From positions 1 to 25,351 of the forward strand of contig JAWQRM010000265.1 in the NCBI GenBank assembly GCA_033557675.1: a stretch of 25,351 bases of DNA, written 5' to 3'. The notes under the pieces are model-generated. The model was not told where the DNA came from. It saw only the letters and a program-made list of their open reading frames with translations, and did no database searches. Below, in pieces: positions 1 through 12,092 of the stretch. The translations under genes were made by a program, and so were the position numbers. Every line of letters starts with the position of its first letter. The stretch's first letter is position 1. Source of the stretch: Coptodactyla brooksi (lineage: Eukaryota > Arthropoda > Insecta > Coleoptera > Scarabaeidae).

Positions 1-240
1 GGCCACGTGCTCGCTGAGCAGCTCTTCGATTCTTACGAAGACGCCCGAACATGGCTTGATGACTGATTTGCCTTGAAAAAGAAGGACTTTGTTTGGCGTG
101 GTGTCCACAAATTGTCCAAGAGACGGGAAAAATGTGCTGGTAACAAGGGGAACTATTTTATATAAATTTGTTTTTGCTTTATATGAAAAAAAATATGTTT
201 CTCTGACTAAAAAACAGCGGATTTTAGCTTATACACCTGG
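1..240 (+). pseudogene. mariner 3' end, copy 1 (cut by window edge)
   Basis: This is the tail of a mariner transposase and its 3' end, closely similar to 13921-14165. Readable pieces include HVLAEQLFDSYED and WRGVHKLSKR. An in-frame TGA replaces a sense codon near 64-66. The shared sequence stops at the terminal motif TATACACCTG near 231-240, which reads as a mariner-type terminal repeat (CAGGTGTATA on the other strand). Confidence 0.85.
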
Positions 241-460
241 TGCATATGCATACAAATAAAAAACAAATGTATTATCAAAGAAAACTATTGAAAATAAATT
301 GTAGTTTTATTTGAGTTACTGCTTTTTGCTTAAGATATGTGTTCCAAAACGTTCTAAAACGTTCCAAAACTATGACATCTTTCTTGAAGTAGCTTTTGTT
401 TTTATAATCCATTTCTTTGGCGATAAATTGCAACAGTCTCCTTCACACCAAAACATTCTC

Positions 461-906
461 TTATTTCTTAAAGATCACTGTTTTCAATAGTCTATAACAT
501 TGCGGAAACATAGTGTACGTTGTCTTTTGCAGAAGCAATTCTTTCTTTGAAAATACTGGAAGAAATGTTATCTTCGGCATACCATCCTGGCCAAACAGAC
601 TATTTCGGCTTTTATCAAACCCATGGCAGATATGTTGTTTCACTGTTCTGACAAAAAATGCAAGTTTTCCCTGCAATATGAATTTGTTAAGCAAATAAGG
701 GGTTGAACTAAAGCTTTGCAATTAGAAGGTAGAAACGTTGTTGTAAGTATTCCATCTTCTGAAATGAGTCCTTCTTTAGACAAGTGATAGGGTACGTTAT
801 AAATTAACAATACAAGTTTTTTAGGGAGATTATCTCTTAAAAATTGTAGTACTTGTTTGACAAAAGAACTATAAACCAATCTTTGAAAAGTGGTGAATTG
901 ATTCAT
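461..906 (-). pseudogene. pogo/jerky-type DDE transposase fragment
   Basis: The 640-906 part encodes LLIYNVPYHLSKEGLISEDG, then TFLPSNCKALVQPL and CRENL. This has the order seen around the second catalytic Asp of the Tigger/jerky (DDE_1) family, LLLDNAPxH...FLPPNxTALIQPMDQG. The Asp is replaced by Tyr and the following DQG is lost, so the copy is inactive. The open frame 461-721 in another minus frame may be its continuation after a frameshift; that part is not recognised on its own. It lies in the last ASK1 intron visible here. Confidence 0.6.
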
Positions 907-1231
907 GCATTTGTTAAACTTTTATGTTTAACTGGTAATATCTCGTCTTTAAAATAACATGGGTTTACGAATAACAACTAATACATCATTAGCACCGTGT
1001 GCATGACAACAAGCAAGAAATGTCAATTTTTCTTTGCTGGTTTTTTAACGTGTAGTCTCATTTTTAAAGTTCTAATTTTTGTAGTTAAGTTTTTTAATTG
1101 AACTACTACATTTACAGCATTAAACAGCTTTTCCCCCACATATTTTTAGTATTCATAATTCATCAGCTTTCAAAATTTGTGACCTAACCACTATTTGTTC
1201 AAAAACGATATATTGTCCGGGAAAATACATC
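907..1231. other. intron sequence, nothing recognised
   Basis: AT-rich intronic DNA with homopolymer runs. No coding similarity, tRNA-like fold or clear repeat was seen. Confidence 0.5.
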
Positions 1232-1329
1232 TTGTCCCATAAGGATATCGCGTTATCGTCTATTTGGTTGACAAGTCGGGTGATCCCAGAGATCGTACGA
1301 CAATTAACGAATCACACACTTGCCCTGAC

Positions 1330-1650
1330 AGTTTTGATGAACGCACAACTCAACTGTTTTACAACTGCTGAGAGAGTTCAAATTGTCAAGTGGTATTTGA
1401 GTGGCAATTCTTCTGTAGAAGTTTATTAGCAGTTGCTTTTGAAAATTGTCTAATTATATCGCGTCGAACGATATTGCATATTGTCAATGTGTTGAAAACG
1501 ATAGTTTGTGCGACAGGCATAAAAATTACTTAAGCTCATCAAACTATTACTCCTGAAATGCTCTCCAGAGTGAGGAGAAATTTCTATGACAGGTTGGGGT
1601 ATTGTTTGGCGAAAAGGAGGCATCTTTAAATCAGGAGGAATCTTTAATTT
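1330..1650 (+). pseudogene. internally deleted IS630-like transposase remnant
   Basis: The 5' part encodes FTTAERVQIVKWYLSGNSSV, the N-terminal helix of IS630/Tc1-like insect transposases of the type with TVEQRVEIV. Near 1540-1625 the sequence reads ITPEMLSRVRRNFYDRLGYC, the C-terminal end of the same family. The whole catalytic core between them is missing. It ends in a tandem 18-bp duplication, AGGAGGCATCTTTAAATC then AGGAGGAATCTTTAATTT (1615-1650). A related but distinct element lies at 6533-7668. Confidence 0.6.
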
Positions 1651-2615
1651 AGTTTTATTTTTAAATATTATTAGAATTATTTCGTTTTAAAGTGACCTTT
1701 TATTTTAGTAAGATTGAAGTTTTTGTTTGTCCATCGAACTTAAACATTTGAAAAAGGATGAATAAACATTTATTGATAGTAGTTAAAAAATAAGTGTACG
1801 TAAGAGGATATCAACCAGACATGGCATGTATGAGTACATTCTCCCATGACATCAGAAGTCTAAGTTCTCGCGTCGTAGATCGCGCGAGCTCGTGAGGTAG
1901 AGGGGGTCACGGGCTCGTTGTGGGAGTGTTATGTGAATCTCGTATGAGACAAGAAAGATTTTTCCACACGGTACCTTCCAGCATTATAACATTCTTAGTG
2001 GTTCTATTTGCCTCCTTTGAATATAATTTCAAATAAAACTATAACTTGCCTTTGTCTTGGTGGCAGAAACCGTGATAGAATTTATCTTTGTTGTGACTGT
2101 TATTTTGTATCTGACAGTTATTTGCATCAAATTTTGCTCACACTATTATTTTTTTCAGCTTGTTTTTAATATCAGATATTGTACCTTGTCCAATACCTCT
2201 ATTAAATGTTTTTTACTTATGCTAGCATTTATTTGTTTTAAAGTTTTTGCCTTCATATTCAAACTTAACATTGTTCATTTTCTTTTAGAAGCTGTTGTAC
2301 AGTGTTTGTGTCCAAGCACTGTTACTCACTAGCCGTGGGTTTGCTTTTGAACGTAAACCAGAGGAACAACTCGATATACACAAGAGCTCGTTAGGGATAA
2401 CCCAGGTTATTTCGAGCTATTTCTCAGTACAGATCGATCATGTAAAATTTGGAATGTTGCGGTTTTCGGATAATCAAGGATGCAGATTAGCAAATTGCAT
2501 TGTATATGTGTTATAAAATATATAATAACGTTTTTGCATCTTAATGAAAGGTACACATCGAACTATAGGAACGGAATTATTATTTTAGCATGCCAAAATA
2601 TCAGTAAATTGTTAC
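1651..2615. other. 5' part of ASK1 intron 8, nothing recognised
   Basis: This follows the exon 8 donor on the minus strand. I looked for the next kinase exon (the stretch normally reading like IFMEQVPGGSLS) in all minus frames and did not find it. A GC-richer patch at 1860-1920 (CTCGCGTCGTAGATCGCGCG) and a patch at 2330-2440 stand out in composition but match nothing I recognise. Confidence 0.6.
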
Positions 2616-3240
2616 CTAGATATTGTACGATGTTTCTATGCCTTAATTGTGAATGTAGCCTAATCTCTTCATGCAGAGGTTGCACGGCGCCTACAATGTT
2701 CTCTGGAATTTCCTTTACAGCAATTCTGACCTGTGTATTTAAATCTCTAGCTGCGTAAACGACACCGTATGTTCCTTTTCCCAAAATGATCTTTTTTCCA
2801 TTCTCATCTCTTTCATACTCGTATTTTATGTCCTGGATAGGTTCGTTCTCCATCAATAAACCTTCTTGGTCGACCGTAAGCTTCAAAACTAATCCGTAGA
2901 ATTTCTGCCGACACGCTTCCGAAGGAAAATATATTTGAAAGTCATCAGAATTCTGATAGACATACAAAAATAAACAGCGTTCATCTCTACGATACAATGA
3001 AACGCTCCGTATCATGGGAGAAGTGAATTCCCAGTCGTGGATTTGTTTACAGTTCCCTTGGAGACTCTTTAGGCATAAGTTTGTGATTTTTATCGATTGC
3101 AACTCTGCGCCCAAATTTACACAAACGTAGGTAGGCATAAGCCCCTTGTTCGGTTCGTGAACCAAAACGGGAAAGCGGATTTTATCTTCTGATGGGACTT
3201 GGGTAGCTTCAATGAAAAATTCCACCCAGAAGTAAAAAAT
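2616..3240 (-). CDS. Ask1: ASK1 exon 8: PH-like domain and kinase N-lobe
   Basis: The acceptor is TTTTGCTAG and the donor is CTAG/GTAACA in phase 1. It opens with IFYFWVEFFIEA, continues through the PH-like segment (FPVLVHEPNKG, CLFLYVYQNSDDFQIYF) and the linker YEYERDENGKK, and ends in the kinase N-lobe with glycine loop, VAIK-type lysine and alpha-C glutamate. The frame remains open a little past the donor, but that extension has no kinase similarity. Confidence 0.96.
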
Positions 3241-6200
3241 CTAGCAAAAGAGAAAGTACAAATTAGTACGCATAGCTACACTTAAGAGAATAATGCAAGA
3301 GTTCCTCAATATACATCGATTTGATTAGTGGTTTTACAAAGCGAATAATCGATGATAAAAAAGCATAAAATCAATAGCTAAGAAATCACATTATCGAACT
3401 TCACAATAAAGATAAAGGAAAGAGAAAAGTGTCTAAAAATTTAGGTCAAAAGGAAAAGAAGCCATTCCTTCCATTGAAGGAATTCCAAGACCAATAGAAA
3501 CATAACACTAGACCTGTTTATAGATATGCAAATAGTAGGAAAATTGAAAAAACAATGGTTGTGAGAGAAGCGGAGACCCAGAGAAGACATTTCGTAAACT
3601 ATATGCTTATGACAACAAAGAAAAGACATCAATACAGACAGAATATAAAGCAGTAATTCAAAAACTAAAAAGGAAAAAACCCGTAGTACATGATGAATAC
3701 ATAATGTTTCCAAGACACTATAGTAATCAGTCTAATAATAAAAATTGCTTACAGTTTCTTCTGGCGTTTGTTCCTCATCAACTTTTTTCTGAAATCTATC
3801 TATCAATTGTATATTTCCTATGGTAGACTTCAAATACCAATCGGGTGGTTTAAGTTTAAACATACATTCAGCGGCTTGGACCGCCTTTGTGTATCGTTGC
3901 ACTAGCACAGAAATTTCGAAAAACGTTGCTACGTCCCAATAATCTTCTAAACTCGATAAACTGCCTTTCTTCCCTATTAAGTTATTCAGCACCCTTCCGA
4001 CATGTTGCAGTTCTTCTGATTTCGAGATTTCCGCTCCTCCAATCACCAGTAATGTTGCTAAATTGATTCCTTAAAAAAGGTAATATTTTTTACAATCATT
4101 TATTATTTTTTACTATACTGTAACGTAAATATCAATCTTTGATTGTATTGAGCACTGCTAGTGAACAAAACTATGTATAATAATAACCACACGAGGACCA
4201 ATTCAAGGAAGAAAATAATAAATAAATTGTAAACATAGTATTTTGTACAGTATAGGTAACTTAACATTAGTATGTAAATTGATAAATTTTGATACGTTTT
4301 GTGTTCATTATTTCCAAAAATTTTAGAAAATATGGTGTCAATTTACAGTAACATTCTGAAAATACTCCATCTTTTAACACAATGCTTTTGTGTTTACTTT
4401 ACAGAGTTACATTAACTATACCAGGTGCGGCAATTAAATAACGAGACTGGTGCGAAAAATGTGATTTATTACAAATAAACTTATATTTAACTTTTATCCT
4501 CTTCAACATACTCTCCTCCCCTATCTATACACCGCCGTATACGTGTTCTCCATTGTAGAAAATAATGCTGTGATTCATCAGTTGTCAGTCTCTTCAACAA
4601 CTCTGTTCACTGTCTTTCACTTTTCAGAACAGGTAGAAGTCACATGGTGCGAGGTATAATGAATACGAGAGACGATCGAGCACAGCAACGCGCTTGTCCA
4701 CTAAAACTGCTTCACAAACTGGACATTGTGAGCTGGCGCTTTGTCCTGCCACAGAATCCATAAGTCGTTCTTCCACAAATCTGGTGTTTTCATCCTTACT
4801 CTTTCCCTCAGCTTGATTAGGACCACTTTACTTTATAGTATTTCTGATTGACAGTTTGAATCTCAGGAACCCAGTCAGTCATAATAACACCTTTGACATT
4901 AAAGAAAACCATCAACATTGCCTTCAATTTTGACTTCCTCATTTGCACTTTTTTTGATACTGGATGAATACTGGAAAATCCAAGTTTCATCACGTGTGAT
5001 GACTTTTGTGAGTAAGCCTGTTTATTCTGCGAGTCGTTCCATGATGTCAGAGCAAATGCTCATCTGATTGTTTTTTTGTACCTGAGCAAGGTTTTTCAGC
5101 ACCATTCTTGCACAAACTTTTGTTATGTTTCATTCATCGTACAAAATTTGTCTTACTGTCTCTTAATAAGCATTTACCATGTCGGCAATCATTCAAATGC
5201 TCAGACGAAATTTCCGCACTATTTCGTTAATTTTTTGAATATTGTCTTCAGTTCTTGCAGTTACAGGTCGACTGGGACGTTCATCATCTTCGACCTTTTC
5301 CTGACCTTCAGAAAGCTGCTTGTGCTATTCAAAAATTCGCTGCTCGACTTTTATGTCAACCGCTTCCAAGCAACAGTGTCCTCTACAACTAACACTAGAA
5401 AGTAAAGCAAAGCAGACAGAGGGACGAAACTAGGGGTTGTTGCTACGGAAGTATCAAAGTCATTGACATTCCAATTACAACCTCACACGATGCGGCTGCG
5501 CAGCGGAAGGTCTCATTATTTAACCAGTTAACTGCGGAATTTATTTTTAAAAGTCCCTCGCGCAGTGCGCTATCAAAAGAGCGATGATGTATATACATGT
5601 CGAACGCAATGCAAATGGTCGCATAATAAATTTTGCAAAAAAATCAAAGTAAAGCAAATCAAAGTAATGTTGGGAAATGTTCTTCCCAACTTTGAAGAGA
5701 CGTGTACGTTGTGCAGCTATACTTGGTTGATCAACGTTCCCAGTTTGTCTTTGCTGAAGTGCTTTCTGTGAAGAGCAACAATTTGCTCAACGCATTCGAG
5801 CAAAAAATGTTATCGATTAAGTTTTCCGTTATCTTTTTTATATAATACTAGCTAAACCCAGCCACGCGTTGCTGTGAAAGATAAATGTCACATGAAATTA
5901 AAGAGAAAGAGCCTGCCGACTCTAGAACATGCGACATATACTTGACCATGTGAAAAACATTCAGTTTCTAAATCTAAATAGACTACATTTTTTGTTTGTT
6001 AGTTTTCTGCATAAACATAGAGATCAAACGGTTTACCGACTCTAGAGCATGTGACGTATAATTGCCCATGAGAAGCAATCGTTTTCTAAATTCAAACTAC
6101 ACACTCGCAAAGGTTGCCCTTGCGCTTTATTGATAGTCATAGTGAATGAAAGGCATATTGGAAATTGAAGTCAGTTGAATTGGAACGGTATGTCGGTCGG

Positions 6201-9200
6201 AATAATTGCAAAGATTTTGATTTAAACCTGTTATTAAAGCTTGTAACCCTACGACGTGTATTTGTGTATAGAGCACAGTGTGTATTTGTATGTTTTGAAT
6301 CAATTCGAGCGGTGCGAACACGCCCGCCGCTGCAGTGTAGGCAATCAACATCACAGCACCAGAGGGTAGCCCTCACAGTCATCTTGAGGCCCTAGATGAG
6401 GATCGGTAGCATACTTATACCGCCCACAACATTCTCCCAAAATTTGATGTCAGTTAACCGACTACTTTTCGAGTTTTACAAACACAAACAAACACGGTTT
6501 TAATTTTTTTGTTTTGGCTGAATTTTTATATGCAGTGTTGGGCAAATGTGCGGAACCAAGTAAATGTTTCTGGAATTTTTAGAGATATGGAAACGAAATT
6601 TGAGAGATTTTAGAGAACTCTTTTGAACCTCCGGTTTAACCGGAAGTAATGCCGATTTTAAAATTTATAATGAAACACCCTGTATATTATTTTAGTTTCG
6701 AAAGGAGCATTTTATTACGAGTACAAAAATATGAGGTTCGGCATTTTTTATTTCAATGTCAATCGAGATAATGAGATCTAGTAGTCTATTAAAGACACAC
6801 AATCACATTATTAACCAAAATGAAATGAATTACAGAACACTGACGTAAAACAGGAGTACAGTGTAGACCGAAACTCAACTTAATGTATTAAGTGTACAAA
6901 CTGAGCACTGCCTATTTCTTGACAGTACCCAAGTCGATTTGTAAATTCTCCTGTAACGTTGGTTATTATTTCTGGTGGAATTATCTGAATCTCTTGGGTC
7001 ATTTTTCAGCTAGCTCTTGCAAATTATTTGGTCTATTAATATAAACTTTGGACTTTAAATAACCTTGTAGAAACAAGTCCAGCGAGTTAAGGTCCGGTGA
7101 CCGCGTAAATTTTGGTAAATTGCCGACTGTTCCACTTGTGTTGTACCTTTGTAAACTTTTTGTCACTATTGAACATGATATCTGTCAATTTGGATGAACC
7201 TCATTAAAAAGATCGCATATTTCTTGATGCATCCTTCTTCTGTTCCCAAACCCAACCATCATTAATATTTCTTTTCTTTCTCTTTCACTTAACTCAGCCA
7301 TTTTACGTTCAAGTTAAAGCACTACGCACTTATTTTGACAACTACTGTCACTGCTAATGTGAGTTTCATATACACAAAAAGTAAGTACTTTTTTGTTACT
7401 ATCTCGGTTGGTATTGAAATAAAACATATCGAACCTTATATTTTTCTGCTCGTAATAAAATGCTTCTTTTGAAACTAAAATAATATACAGGATGTTTTAT
7501 TATAAATTATAAAATCGGCATTATTTCCGGTTAAACCGGAGGTTCAAAATAATTTAAAAAATTCAAAGTAAATGCGCAATTTACTGCAATATATCTCCCC
7601 AATTTCGTGTCGATATTTTTAAAAATTCCAGAGATATTTACTTGGTTCCACACATTTGCCCAACGTTGTATATAGATATAGGAGTTCAAACACATAACGT
7701 CTACGAGGTGGAGAAATATTTTCTTATAGTACTTCTTTATCCGTCTTCTTCAAGTGTATATGAAGCAATTACTCCATCGCTTCTGCCCACACCGCCCATT
7801 TTCTTGCCGTAATCAAGAACTACTTCCGTTTTCCTTACTATAACACCTCATTTCTCTCTTTCCATTATATTAGCGCCATGGGTTGTACTAAGGTGCAGTA
7901 TATCCCCTTTATCTCGTCATTTCAATAGCATTATTTTACTGTTATACCTTACAATATATTGGTGCTTTTTTAGTGAAGTTGTTTTTATACCTGAAGGAAT
8001 ACCAAGTCTCTACTGTCGTATTGTACCAGCAATATCTGTCTTACATGTACATAGTTCTTTTGCGAGTTCTATGCTGGTGTACCAGTTATCTATATATAAT
8101 TTGTATCCCTGGTGTAACAGGTCATGACAGAGGCCATAATCTGTATATTTTCCAGTATATATGCGGAAATTCCAAATGTCTCTGGACTTACTTTGCATAA
8201 TGTGAAAAACTTTATTCCAAAACGATTCCTTTTAGAAGGAATACAGTATGTAAAGATGATTTACGTCCACTTAGTTTTTTCTTCATAACTTGGTTAGTAC
8301 TGCACCGATCCGGGACAAATTTTTATGACATTTGTGTATAAAATTTCACGCTGATATCTCTTATTTTCAGAAAGTTATTTTAAAAAATCAAAAATTGACC
8401 ATTCAAAGGTGTAAAGGTGATTTACATCCGCATTACAAGTTTAACATTTATTTAAGAGCAATAAATTTTTAACTTATAAGACATATAACATTAATATTTA
8501 ATGGGTCTCCCACAACTTTTGATCAACAGATTAATTCGTTTTGGAACCGAATTCACCGGATTCATAAAGTGCTGTATCGTGACGTGCTCCCAGACTTTTT
8601 GAATGGCCTTTCTCAGCTGAGCAGTAGTGGTAAACTGACAGCAATCACGATATATATTGTGAACGAGTAGCCCCCATAAGTTTTCTATGGATTTTCTTCC
8701 GGATTAAGATCCGGAGAGCAAGCAGGTCATTTCAAAACCGGATGTTGTGATCCGACAACCACTTCTTCATGCTTGTAGAGGCATGAACGGATGCATTGTC
8801 CTACATAAAAGTAAAATTAACAGCACGGAAATGGTTAAAATAAGGCATCAAGATATCCTTGAGTTTATTCTGGTAGCCGATAGAGTTGATCCGTCGGATT
8901 ACGGAAGCTAGCTTCGACTTGTCAAGCGCCGAATACGCTGCCCATATCATAATGGAACCACGGCCAAAATTGCTCCCACAAAAGCTGCGAGGCTTGGTTC
9001 GACTGTCGTATCAGTAATTCGCTAGGTCATCGGGACTGTCCAAATTGAACTTCTTTTAGTCCGACCAAACGATCTTTAAAATAAAATAAGCATTCTTTAA
9101 AAGTTTTAATGATAAAGCCAACATGCCGTACGCCACTCCTTACTCCAACTTTGGTGACCATCGGCGGAGTAGGTTCGGTGGCGCTGATGGTCATTTTTAA

Positions 9201-12056
9201 GTGTGGGAACTTTGTTCATTTTTTCGTGGGATAACTTTGGCCCCTCTTTGAGCACTTTCAAAACCGTTAGCCTTAGCTTTCAAAGCCTAATGTTTCATTG
9301 GCGCCATTGAAACATTAGGCGCCAATTCCCATTGAATATGTCTGAATGTTTTATTTTAAAAATTGTTTGGTGGAACAAACAAAAGTTCAATTTGGACGGT
9401 CTCGATGGTCTAGCGAATTACTGGCATGACCTTTAAACCGAGCCTCACCACTTTTTTAAGTGCAATTTTGGCAGTGGTTCTGTTATGATATAGGCAGCTT
9501 TTTCGTCGCTTGGCAAGTCGAAGTTAGCTTTCAGACCACAACATTCCGGTTTTGGAATGACCTGGTTGCTCGGTAGATCTTAATCCAACTGAAAACATAT
9601 GGGGGCTACTCGTTCGCGATATCTGTCGTGGTTGCTGTCAGTTCGCCACCGCTGCTCAGCTGAGAAAGGCCATTCAAAAAGACTGGGACCGCCTCACGAT
9701 ACAGCAGCTCATGAAACTGGTGGATTCACTTCCGAAACGAATTAATTTGTTGGTCAAACCTTGTGAAAGACCCATTAAATATTAATGTTATATATGTTAT
9801 AAGTTATAAATTTATTGCTCTTAAATAAATGTTAAATTTGTTATGTGGACGTAAATCATCTTTATGCTTTTGAATGGTCCATTTTTGATTTTTTTAAGTA
9901 ACTTTCTTAAAACGAGATATATCAGCCTGAAATTTTATACACAAATGTGAGGGCATAATATGTAATCACCATAAAAGTTTCGTCCGGATCGATGCAAAAC
10001 TAACCAAGTTATGAAAAAAAACAAATATCTTGTGTTAAAATATATAAAGTTTTGCATTTGTATTGCATATCTTTCTCGAATCTTTTAATTTTAGAAATTT
10101 TGCTCCCAGAAGTCACAACATTTATGTTATCTTCAAAATGTAGAAATCTGTAAAGTAATAAAAATCTTTCTCTGCGTAACACTTTGCTGAAGAAAGGAGT
10201 AGATATACTTTCTCTTTTCGAGAAATACATTTGAAGTGTTGGCTTTCTTACGATGCCTTGCAATAGTAACATTGTGACAAAACATCTTATTTCTGTATTA
10301 TTTGTCGGAAACCAGTTTCTCGTCCCTGATTCTTCAAATTGTGACCTTCAATATATTGTTCTGCATACAAATTCACTTGTTCCACAATTATGGGAACTAA
10401 TCCATTATCTACCATTTTATTAAAATAAAATAAAGACTTTTGTCTTGCCAATCTAGGCACATGACATTTTTGATTAGGATTTCCAGAAAACTTAAATGGA
10501 GCTCCAATACTTTCCAGCGTATCTCACTGAGAACTTTTCGTTCAATCCTTTTCTTCTGATCCACTGTCACTGTAAAGGATGTCTTCAAGTTCACTTGCAC
10601 TGAACAAATCTTCTTCCAGGAATTACTAAGGGCCTTCATTGTTTGTGCATTTTATTTCTCTTGTTTCCATTGTTATCGGGGAATACACAATATACAAATA
10701 AAGTACAGGAAAACTTCGATATACAAGTAAAGTGTGGGGAATACCCGATGCATTGGGGAAAATAACAAACTCATTTTCTAAAAAGCAATACATTGTACGG
10801 GGAATAACTTCTATATCAAAGAATTTTTCTAACCTGTTTTTTTTTTTTAATTTACAACCGACATACTAGTATTATGAAGAAAACATACCACAAAACGACA
10901 TTTGTATTACATCTTACTGAAATTTTTAGTTTTTATATCAAATTGTAATTTTTTATTTTACACAACGTGTATACACATTGACCGCACCAAAATGGAGATT
11001 TGGATTGACTTGTATACATGTCGAACGCAGTTAATAACCTCACCTCGTATAACTTCACGTACTTCTAAAAAAACAAATCCTAAATAATTATTAAAATTTT
11101 AGGCAAATTTTGAAGAAACTCCACAGAAAGACATGAACGATCGAAGTTATAATATAGTGTGGTGCAAAAACTGTTCAAGAGGATAATCTATACCTGAGCT
11201 AAATATATAACATCGTACCTGCATATTCATTTGGTTGACATTCGAATCCTCGCCTATACCATCTGATTGCCTCATCTAATGAAATTTTATCTGAATGATT
11301 TGATTCTATAAATTTATCTTTATAAATCCTTCCACAAAGACATATCATATCGGGAAATTGATTTTCCTTCTAAAAAATTAAATTGTTAAAAATTAAATGT
11401 CAAATTGTGAGTTACACTTCAATAATTGAGTTCCTAGTTCACTCACATTTTCTAAAGCTTTTAAACATACACCCAACGCCTTTTCACGGTCCCCAGCCAA
11501 TTTCCTCCGATTTAAAGCGAAAGCGTACCAATACAAAATGTACGAATTAACGAATTTTCTCGACACGGGTAACGTGTTTAAATCGTCGACTAATTGGACC
11601 ATTGCATCATAATCTTGGATGTCACGGAAACAAAATAACATACTTAAAACTACGTCGCCCGATAAAACATTTGGATCGTCCAGCCTCTTCCTTATACGAT
11701 GTAGATGCGTTTTCAATTCTGCACCCGAATATTGTTCTTTTATCTTTTTCAAGTCGACTAAAAATTTCTCTTTCATATGTTCTCTAAAACAATATTAATT
11801 TGGCATAAAGTGTACAAATTTGGATGTTTGCCATTAATATTTTAGAAACAGTGAGAATTACAAAGCTTTAATTACTTAATTATATATTAAACGGTTATAT
11901 ATTGAGACGTCACATATTTTCGAATAGTTATTGCTTCTTTTTGAGATATGTGATTAAATATTATGATTTAAACAATAATGCTGTTATTTATGCTAATAAA
12001 AATATGAATATTTGACAAATTTGGTTGTACTGAAAACTTACAGCATTGGATATAGC

Positions 12057-12092
<36 letters not shown>

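Larger units (their letters stand above)
6533..7668 (-). mobile_element. IS630-like transposon with ~245-bp TIRs, internally deleted
   Basis: CAGTGTTGGGCAAATGTG at the left end is mirrored by CACATTTGCCCAACGTTG at the right end, each next to TA. Homology of the inverted arms runs for about 245 bp (left 6533-6775, right about 7397-7668), including ACCTCCGGTTTAACCGGA near the middle of each. On the minus strand it encodes MAELSERERKEILMMVGFGN from the ATG at 7301, to a stop at 7185. A shifted frame then jumps from GTVGNLPK to RSPDLNSLDLFLQGYLKSKV and ends near FTNRLGYCQEIGSAQF. The middle of the transposase, with the first two catalytic Asp residues, is deleted near 7105-7115, so the copy is non-autonomous. 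Confidence 0.9.
8242..10017. mobile_element. Tc1-like fold-back: two head-to-head copies with long inverted arms
   Basis: Two Tc1-like copies face away from each other. The minus-strand copy (about 9240-8242) retains FNLDSPDDLANY, SIMIWAAYSALDKSKLASV, DNASVHASTSMKKWLSDHNI and SAEKGHSKSL. The plus-strand copy (about 9330-10017) retains KFNLDGLDGLANYWHDL, then LNPTENIWGLLVRDICRGCC and AAQLRKAIQKDWDRLTIQQL. The outer arms 8270-8722 and 9560-10015 are long inverted repeats. The minus copy has stops. The plus copy lost about 150 bp, including the second catalytic Asp, between KSKLAF and the DHNIP motif. The structure interrupts piggyBac. Confidence 0.88.

Noticed and set aside
2290..2520. Minus-strand stretch with GLRSKANPRL, reminiscent of the kinase string LLRSKWGPL
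   Set aside because: The surrounding residues do not match the strongly conserved IFMEQVPGGSLS context, and stops interrupt it; a real ASK1 exon would be far better conserved.
5076..5405. Plus-strand open frame of 109 codons
   Set aside because: It is the reverse strand of the mariner transposase N-terminal region at 4421-5534.
6165..6395. Plus-strand open frame of 76 codons, and two overlapping minus frames
   Set aside because: The region is covered by Helitron helicase motifs and possible piggyBac tail on the minus strand; these frames have no independent support.
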